Assembly (NCBI GenBank): GCA_001465935.1
Contig: LNKV01000015.1
Span: 248,001 to 312,000 of the forward strand
Source: Clarireedia homoeocarpa
Lineage: Eukaryota; Ascomycota; Leotiomycetes; Helotiales; Rutstroemiaceae
Direction: 5' to 3'
Length of the DNA: 64,000 bases
This document shows, one piece after another, positions 57,286-64,000 of this stretch. The position numbers and the translations under genes are program-made. The first letter of the stretch is position 1. Each line of letters starts with the position of its first letter. The notes under the pieces were generated by a model that was not told the DNA's origin, did no database searches, and saw only the letters and a list, made by a program, of their open reading frames with translations.

Positions 57286-57919
57286 ATGTCCGTCCAGAAA
57301 GCTGCGAACCAGATATCGCGGCAGATCAATGCCGTGGTCGTATCCTCTGGTCTTATGCAGAAAACCGTCAAAGTGCGGGTTGGACAGCAGAAATGGAATA
57401 ATCATATTCGCAAGGTACATATCATACTCTACCCCTCCACCTCCCCTCCCCTCCCCCTTCTCCCAATGCCGCCCCCTCTTCTCCAGAACTTAACTAATTT
57501 CCTCACCCTAGAAATTTAATCTCAAAAAACACCTCCTCGTCCACGACCCGCGCTCTTCCCTCCGCACCGGCGACATCATCTCCATCACCCCGGGGACCCG
57601 CTACTCAAAATCCGTAAGCCACGTTGTAACATCCATCATCGCGCCATTCGGGTCCCCAATTGAAGAACGGCCGGCGATACCCACCGCCGAAGAGCGCGCA
57701 AAGGAAAGGGCTATACGACAAGGGAAATGGGCTGAGTGGGGTTTTGAGGAGGATCCACGCGGGGTGGAAGGTAGTGAGTGGTTTGTTGAGGGGTGGAAGG
57801 AAGCGGAGAAGAAGAGGAAAGAGGCGAAAGAGGCGAAGTGGGAGGCGAATAAGGCTAGGAAAGAGAAGCTGGGTGCGAATGGGGAAGGAAAGGGGGAAGA
57901 AGTGAAGGTGGAAGCGTAG
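57286..57919 (+). CDS. MRPS17: Mitochondrial small ribosomal subunit protein uS17m
   Basis: Component of the mitochondrial small ribosomal subunit. Two exons, 57286-57414 and 57512-57919, give 178 residues. The S17 core is clear: VVVSSGLMQKTVKVRVGQQKW, then HLLVHDPRSSLRTGDIISITPG, then SHVVTSIIAPFG. It is longer than bacterial S17 because of a fungal C-terminal extension that is highly charged and coiled (EAEKKRKEAKEAKWEANKARKEK). The ATG follows a short Ala/Gln/Ile start that could be a weak targeting signal. The frame is open upstream only briefly. Good codon and splice support. Confidence 0.92.
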
Positions 57920-58381
57920 TTGGAGGAGGGGTAGGCAAATAGGTGCGGCTGGGAACGGATGGATGGATAAATGAATGAATGCATACGTGCATTGATAAGC
58001 ACAGGCATGAAATGGGAGTTACGGTGCATTTAGAATCCGGGCAACTCAAAAAGAATTGTACAAAAATCACAACCTATAACCATTGGATCACTATCAGTAA
58101 TGGACCTGAACGATTCATGTAATATATAAATTCCTTATTTGATGTTATAACGGTATCTTGCCGTATCATGTGTTATCCCCTATAAGTCCTAAAACCTCGG
58201 TCCTAGTCACTCCCAGTCCCAGTCCCAGTCCTATCCCCCGTCCCATTTCCCGTAAAGCTCAATTCCCGGCACTATTCGCAAGAGTCTCATACTAGCCCGA
58301 GTTCCCAAAGTCACGCCACGCCGTCCATACCCCGTAGAAATGTTAAACAATGTACTCATACAAATCCATGCATTTGTTATC
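57920..58381. other. Intergenic region between convergent genes
   Basis: 3' regions of uS17m and the AAA ATPase. Contains a short CCCAGT repeat near 58210-58230. No gene. Confidence 0.5.
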
Positions 58382-61232
58382 TTAACCTCCACGCTCGCCA
58401 AACTCCTTTGCCCAGTCCTCAAACTCCTGAAGACCTTGTTTGCTTACACTCGGTCTAATATTGACCAAGCTTGCCTCGAAGTCTTCCATCTGAATTGGAC
58501 GAATATCATCCATAGACATCTCTAATAATTTCTCCCCTAGTGATCGAAGTGGACCCATAGCTGCATCTTTTGCTAAGGCTGTTATATCTGAACCCGAAAA
58601 TCCTTAATAAAAGTCAGCGAAAGGAATTTGCATTCAAGATAAAGAGCAAACATACCATCAGTCAATTGAACCAATCTATCGATATCTTCTTCATCCAAAC
58701 TATGTTTCTGATGTCCTAGAAGCGTCTTCAATTGTTTTGCTCTCGTATCGTCCTCCGGCAAAGGAATATACTGTCGTCTAACGAACCGTCTTCTTGCCGC
58801 CTCATCAATTGCCCAGGGGAGATTCGTTGCTGCAAGCACCAAGACTCGGCTAGCATCACCCCGCTCCTTCTCTTTATCAGTTTGTTCTCTACCTGCAGCA
58901 GCTCGTTGCAAATCACTCCATTGAATCAGAAACTCCGTCTTGATCCGTCTGGTTGCCTCGTGCTCCCCGGATCCTGATCTCGCAGAGAGAAGCGAGTCTA
59001 TTTCATCAACAAAAATAATACTTGGTGCGAGTGCTTTTGCCAGCATAAAAAGTGCCCGGACCAACTTCTCGGACTCTCCTAGGAACTTGCTCGTCAAACT
59101 ACTAGCTGAAATGGAGAAAAATGTCGACTTCGATTCTGTAGCGACTGCTCTAGCAAGCATAGTCTTTCCAGTACCTAGATCATATTAGCAAAAGAAGCAT
59201 GCAGATACAAAGCTATGGGGATACGATATAGTAACTTACCAGGAGGTCCGAACAAAAGCATGCCCCTGGCTGGTTCACGGAGTCCCATGAACAAGTCGGG
59301 CCTTAAGAACGGATAAACCACAGCCTCTTTGAGAGCATTCTTAGCAATTTCAAGACCTGCAACATCATCCCAATGTACCTCATCACCCTGGACGACAATT
59401 TCGTTAAAGATTTGTTTTGCAGCTCCTTCGTCCACCCCCTTTGGCAGGTTCTTCATAAGTTGCTTTATTTTCTCGTCCCATGCTGTCCTGGCCACATCAG
59501 TCTCCGAATCGATAGATTCTTCGGAAGAAGGGGTTGTAGCATCCGCAAGTACTGGAATTGTAACTTGCTTTTGCTTCCTCCTAGGCCTAGTCCTGGCTTC
59601 TCCACTACTAGTATCATCCTGAGTGTCAAGGACATCTGTATCCTCTTTTGGAGTTCGCTTTCCATCCTTTCCTCGTGATCGTTTTCCATCATCTTTTATG
59701 TGTATCCTCCTAGGCGAAGAGCTATTCGCAGCGACAGGCTTTCTCGAAACCTTGTTAGCAGAAGTTACTACTTCGGTTTCAATGTCTGGTTTCGGAACAG
59801 CCCTTTGTCGCTGAGCCATACGTTCTTCCGCCTTGCTCTTTTTCGCCAATGTTTCCGGATACTCCTGTAGATAGGTGGGGTATTTTAGTGGTTCGAGCTT
59901 GCCCGCTGAGCGTGAAGGAGGCGGTGGTGGCGCCTTCTTTAATTTTACGAATGTTGGGGCGGAAGCGGGAGGTGGTGGCGGCGGCGGCGCGCTACTTGAA
60001 TCATCGGATGGTGGTATGAGTGGAGAGTCAAGCTGCAGCATGTCCTTCATGACTGAAGAGGTAAGCGATGATCCGGAAACCGCACCTGGCTGACCTGGAT
60101 CAGTCGGTGGGAAAGGATAGCCATTGGATCTACCTGTAGCTCCAACCAAATTACCTCTGCCACCAAAAAGGTCAATAGGCGATTTCCTCGAAGGTCGTGC
60201 GTCCTGGACAAGACTCCTGGTCGTACTATCATAGCGTACTTGGCCTGAAGAAGTTGGTCTCACTGGAGCCTGCTCAATGCTAACCTTACGGACACCATCC
60301 GATAAAGTTGTGGTACTGTTGTCTGTCTCCGGACCCTGACTGCGCCCTAACCTGTCTTTCCCCATCATAGATTGCCAGGCGAGAGTGGCAGCCTGGTTCG
60401 TCACTGGGTTTTCTTGCCGCCTTTGTCCCGATGATCTGGATGATTTTGATCTCTTCCCATCGCCTGATCTGAGCGTCTGGAGCATCGTCCTTGTTGTCTT
60501 TTCTGGACTCGGGCTTCTAGAGGAGCTCCTCATCTTGTGCGATGGCGCCAGTGTATTTGATGGAGGAGTGGGGACTAAGAGTCTCGATGAAGATGACACG
60601 AGCGGTATTGATGAACTAGACACTGCTCTATCCCCAACGGTAGCCAGTTCAGAGCTATTCTTCCTCGATGCCAAGGAAGGTCTCTTTGGTAATGGTGGAG
60701 GTGCCGGTCTTGGTATCGAGTCGTAAGTGACTGCAGGAATCGTTCCATCGCCAATTGTACCAGAACCAGAAGAGCTGGCATTTACAGACTCTGAAGACAG
60801 TCGCGTGTTTTTCAACAACGATTTGAATTTCCCAGTGCCACTGCTCGACTCTCCCGGTGGAGTATTGCTCCCGCTCTGCTCTGCTCGCGAAATTTCGATG
60901 GCCCTCAATATATCAGATCTCTCTTTCGCCTGTAGTTCCATCGACCTCAAACTATCCATTATAGCCTTCTCGGTTTCGGATTTAGGTACATAACCTGCCG
61001 GAACCCGATACGCATTGTGGTAATATATAGAATCTAGTGCCGACTGCCATTTCTTAAGAGCTTCGGGTTCGTTTCCCTGTGTTACAATTGTTACATATGC
61101 CTTCCTGAACGTGAGAAACGAGAGCATATTGCGCAGACTTACCTGCCCTTCGAAGTACACGGCAGTTGCAGTCGTCAAGAATACCTCATCGTAAGTCTTT
61201 TGAAGCTGCGACGATGGCTTCCCTCGCATCAT
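58382..61232 (-). CDS. AAA ATPase of the Sap1/spastin/katanin group with MIT-like N-terminus
   Basis: Meiotic-clade AAA ATPase, similar to yeast Sap1/Yta6, which remodel protein or microtubule complexes. Exons: 61232-61143, 61076-59240, 59174-58656, 58602-58382, giving 888 residues from the first in-frame ATG. Residues 1-90 are MIT-like (LKKWQSALDSIYYHNAYRVP). A long Ser/Pro-rich disordered part follows, with a polyproline run near residue 430. The AAA core: VHWDDVAGLEIAKNALKEAVVYPF, Walker A built over an intron (FGPPGTGKT), Walker B SIIFVDEIDSLLSAR, sensor LAATNLPWAIDEAARRRFVRR, then GFSGSDITALAKDAAMGPLR, and the C-terminal Vps4-like tail ending in EDWAKEFGERGG. The true start may lie further upstream: another frame (61617-61250) also looks coding. 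Confidence 0.88.
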
Positions 61233-62454
61233 GGGCAAAGTTGTATCCTCGAAAATGTCTCATGAAAATGCGTCTCACAATAGCGAATGCTTGCTCGTCG
61301 TGGAAGTGCGCTGGTGCAGGTAGGTAATATGTCTGCGTTTTCCAGGGTCTCAAATCATGTGCTTGCTTTTGCAGACAGCAGATCTCGAACTGTGACGTAG
61401 CGAGTGTCCGAAACCCACTTGGGATCTTTTGCGATTCCCGCCCTGAGTAAAATGGCAATAATGTTATGAAGCAGAATGAAACAATTGAACCAAGTAAATC
61501 AATGCAACAGAAGAAAGGAAGCGGTTGTTGTATCCAAGGTGAAGAACTAATGAATCGATTAATCAGGAGAGAGAGAAAGGTTGGCATAAAGTTGATAAGA
61601 TTTGTCGGGAATTCCATGAAAGAGAAATAGAAAACGGCGGCTGGTTCATCAATTCACGTATCTATGAGCGATCTTTTTAGGCTGCTTTTAGTGGGTTATC
61701 CTTGCCGATAGAGTGGTGGGGTGGGTGGCTTGCATGCTTCAGGCGAGGGGCTGAAGAGGGGATCAGTATGTTACGCGCTCAAATCTACATCCTGAGCGCA
61801 AATATCACAAACGACAAGTAGACTTCCCATCTTTCATACTCGCCATCTTCCGAGTTATGCGTTACCAAACCTCGGATAACAATCACGTTCATGGACTGTC
61901 GAGCTTTAAAACGAGGGAGGAATCATGCTCATGCGCATGAGAAAACCTGACAAAATCTTCATTCTATCTGCTCAAGTCATTTACATGCATTTCTGTAGAA
62001 AGGCAGGAAACGTCGTCGCTTCTACAAAGTTGCCCCCGTTTTTATTTTGATAATAGTTACACAGCTAGAATCTAAAGCCTTGCATTAAGCCCATCGTCCC
62101 ATTGCTAAACGAACGCCAGTACGACCAAGGACTCTCAGATGAACGAAAGGTACTCGTGACGAGACTCTCGACATCTTTTCATAACCGGAGATCTAAAAGG
62201 AAATATGTACAGATCATGGGGTGCGTGGTGAAGGAAGTAAAGCCAATTTCGTGGTATCCAGAAAATGGGTTGGCTAGAGCCTCAGCCGCCTTGACAGGTG
62301 TGCCGTTAATATGTGTATAAACATATTTTGCGAGTGTCATCGGCCAGAATGGCGCATTGTATGCATTTGAATCGTGATTCAGGAATTGTAATCAATGAGG
62401 AGGAGGAACGTGGATATGCGTCTGCCGTTCTGGTAAGATCGGGTACCAAGAGCA
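61233..62454. other. Intergenic region, possibly with an extra 5' exon of the AAA gene
   Basis: About 1.2 kb. The left part (to about 61430) has a minus-strand stretch that may be an upstream exon of the AAA gene (PAHFHDEQAFAIVRRIFMRHF). The rest is the AAA promoter and the 3' region of the carrier gene. No other gene. Confidence 0.4.
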
Positions 62455-64000
62455 TTAAACGACAATATCGTTTTGCCTGATGAAGTATGCTCTGTAGAGA
62501 TGTATGATCAGATGAAATTCAATCTTACGCAATGTGGCAATACTTACTTGCAAGCTTCGTACGCTGACCAGCAAATAGCGGTACTTGGCATAGTAGTCAC
62601 CACTCGTGGTCGTACACCTTTGAAAAATCCTTTGAAGCCCTCTCTACGGTGAAGAACCTTGCAACCCTCCACAAAACCACCGACCCTCCTTAATTCCGGA
62701 TCCGTAGCTGTTCCTCTTGTTTGTAACATCGTCTTGATGACATCCATCGGGGTCGTAAGCGCAGCCGCAAACCCTCCCGCAACCGCACCTGCGGTACAAT
62801 GTGTCCAAGGATCATATTTCTTGGACGGGTTCATGGCAGTCGAAATCGATTCGTAGGCGAGGAACTGAAGCGCAGTGAAAGGAACCGTCATAGAGAGTGT
62901 GGTAGGATAAGATACGTAGAATGCGGCGAGCCCTTCGTTTCGATAAACATATCGAGCGCAGTCAAACATAGATTTATACATGGTCTTCGAATTTTGAATT
63001 TGCATGCGCTGCTTGATAACTAAATCAGAGTATTAGCAATCGCAGACGTAGATCATCGATCACATCGTACCATCAAAAGGATTCATCAGAGCATCGCTGG
63101 CGATTGTTGCGCAAGCTCCACTAGTAGCTAAGGTATTGTCAGTAATTATGAAACTCTCCACCCGTTCACCGGAAACATACCAGCAGCAAGTGGATGATGA
63201 ACACCGGCCTGGTTTCCCCCCATTACATGCTTTACAGCTTCGTATGTAGCAAAGTAGACAGCATGCGCAGGTCCTAAGTTGTTATCAGTGTTTTCCGAAG
63301 CCTGCCGAATTCACTGCAAATTGTACTCACCCGCTCCCACAACCACGCTCGACATGCCCCTCCATAAATTGAGGATTCCCTCCCCCGTGGCTATTCTGTA
63401 TGTGCCTTGTATCATACCATTATAAACTGCAGATGGTGTGGGGTTTAGGATTTGCATTCGGGTCTGTGGAGTGTCAATATAACTTTCTCGATGATATCGT
63501 CACTATGGTAAATGTGTTTACCTTGATGGCATCAACCGGGTACATAACGGTATGTTCCTAGATGTATCCTCGTGAGTCCCAGAGCTTAAATTCCCATGTC
63601 ATATAGGCTTACAGCAATTCCAGCGAATGCGCCCGCCGCCATGTTCTGTATCAGCGAAAAGTTTGGTGGGAGCGACTCATATCTGTTTTTTTTTTTTTTT
63701 GATAGATTAGCAAGCTGCGCTTTCTTTCCTGCAGATGAAGCCTCTGCAATTGTAGCTCATCCTCAGAGGACATACTCATATTCTTCTACCGGCTCTGCAT
63801 TTGGCTGGGCCATTTGGGCCAGGGCCGCAGATCCTCCTCCAAGTTGTGCTGATTGAAGAGCCAGATTGGCGACTTCCAGGTTATCCGCCGGTCTTTTGAA
63901 TGATATTCCTCTCTCTAGAATATCTGGATGGTAATAGCTTAGATTGGGGTTCTGCGACGACGCGACGTTATGTGGTTGGTATAGGAGGGGTTGTGCAGAT
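62455..64000 (-). CDS. Mitoferrin-like mitochondrial carrier (5' end outside window)
   Basis: Inner-membrane solute carrier of the MCF family, closest in motif style to the iron importers Mrs3/Mrs4. Eight exons are visible: 64000-63776, 63682-63613, 63557-63522, 63463-63331, 63273-63181, 63127-63071, 63019-62548, 62491-62455, about 374 codons with consistent phases. The three carrier signatures are MYPVDAIKTRMQ, MNPFDVIKQRMQ and TTPMDVIKTMLQT. Supporting stretches: LWRGMSSVVVGAGPAHAVYFATYEAVK, MTVPFTALQFLAYES, GFFKGVRPRVVTTMPSTAICWSAYEACK. The methionine-rich and QNMAAGAFAG contacts match mitoferrins. The N-terminal part is a hydrophilic extension that runs off the right edge. Iron as substrate is inferred from family likeness. 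Confidence 0.87.

Overview
The window is nuclear DNA of a filamentous ascomycete (Pezizomycotina). The evidence is many 45-80 base introns with GT/AG borders, fungal-type mitochondrial ribosomal proteins, VID27, a HET-domain gene, a highly reducing polyketide synthase and repeat copies with CpA-to-TpA differences of the RIP type. A Leotiomycete (Helotiales-like) host is my best guess from gene style only; no marker here proves it.

Layout. The two ends are ordinary core genome. Left (1-10 kb): mitoribosomal mL46 (cut by the window edge), a PHD/RING protein, an epoxide-hydrolase-like enzyme, a pinin/SDK/memA protein and the SF3b subunit PHF5A. Right (52-64 kb): a DEK_C/HIRIP3-like chromatin protein, VID27, mitoribosomal uS17m, an AAA ATPase of the Sap1/spastin kind and a mitoferrin-type carrier (cut by the right edge).

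Between them (about 10.4-51.2 kb) lies an accessory island. It holds an unknown 263-residue protein, a degenerate membrane ORF, an ACC-synthase-like aminotransferase with eight exons, an intron-containing tRNA-Asp with an inverted partial duplicate of its 3' half and flank, and a polyketide cluster (17.3-31.1 kb). Further right are a nonsense-broken unknown gene with a 44-bp minisatellite upstream, an unrecognised 505-residue protein, a HET protein, an MDR oxidoreductase, a Zn2Cys6 regulator, an SDR, a broken O-methyltransferase and a broken ankyrin gene.

The main result is that the polyketide cluster is decaying. The FSH-type hydrolase has a one-base frameshift before its catalytic histidine. 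The MFS exporter has a one-base frameshift and a 217-bp terminal-inverted-repeat element flanked by a 5-bp target duplication. The 14-exon HR-PKS (KS-AT-DH-MeT-ER-KR-ACP) keeps all catalytic motifs I looked for but has an in-frame TGA at codon 400, inside the KS region. A separate 66-67 bp element family, with TGTGAAA...TTTCACA ends and 5-bp target duplications, is present three times; one copy splits the O-methyltransferase pseudogene. Both element types share TGTGA...TCACA ends and 5-bp duplications. Several stop codons and repeat differences in the island fit RIP-type transitions.

All exon borders were placed by eye from splice consensus, reading frame and protein similarity remembered at family level; none was checked by search or RNA data.
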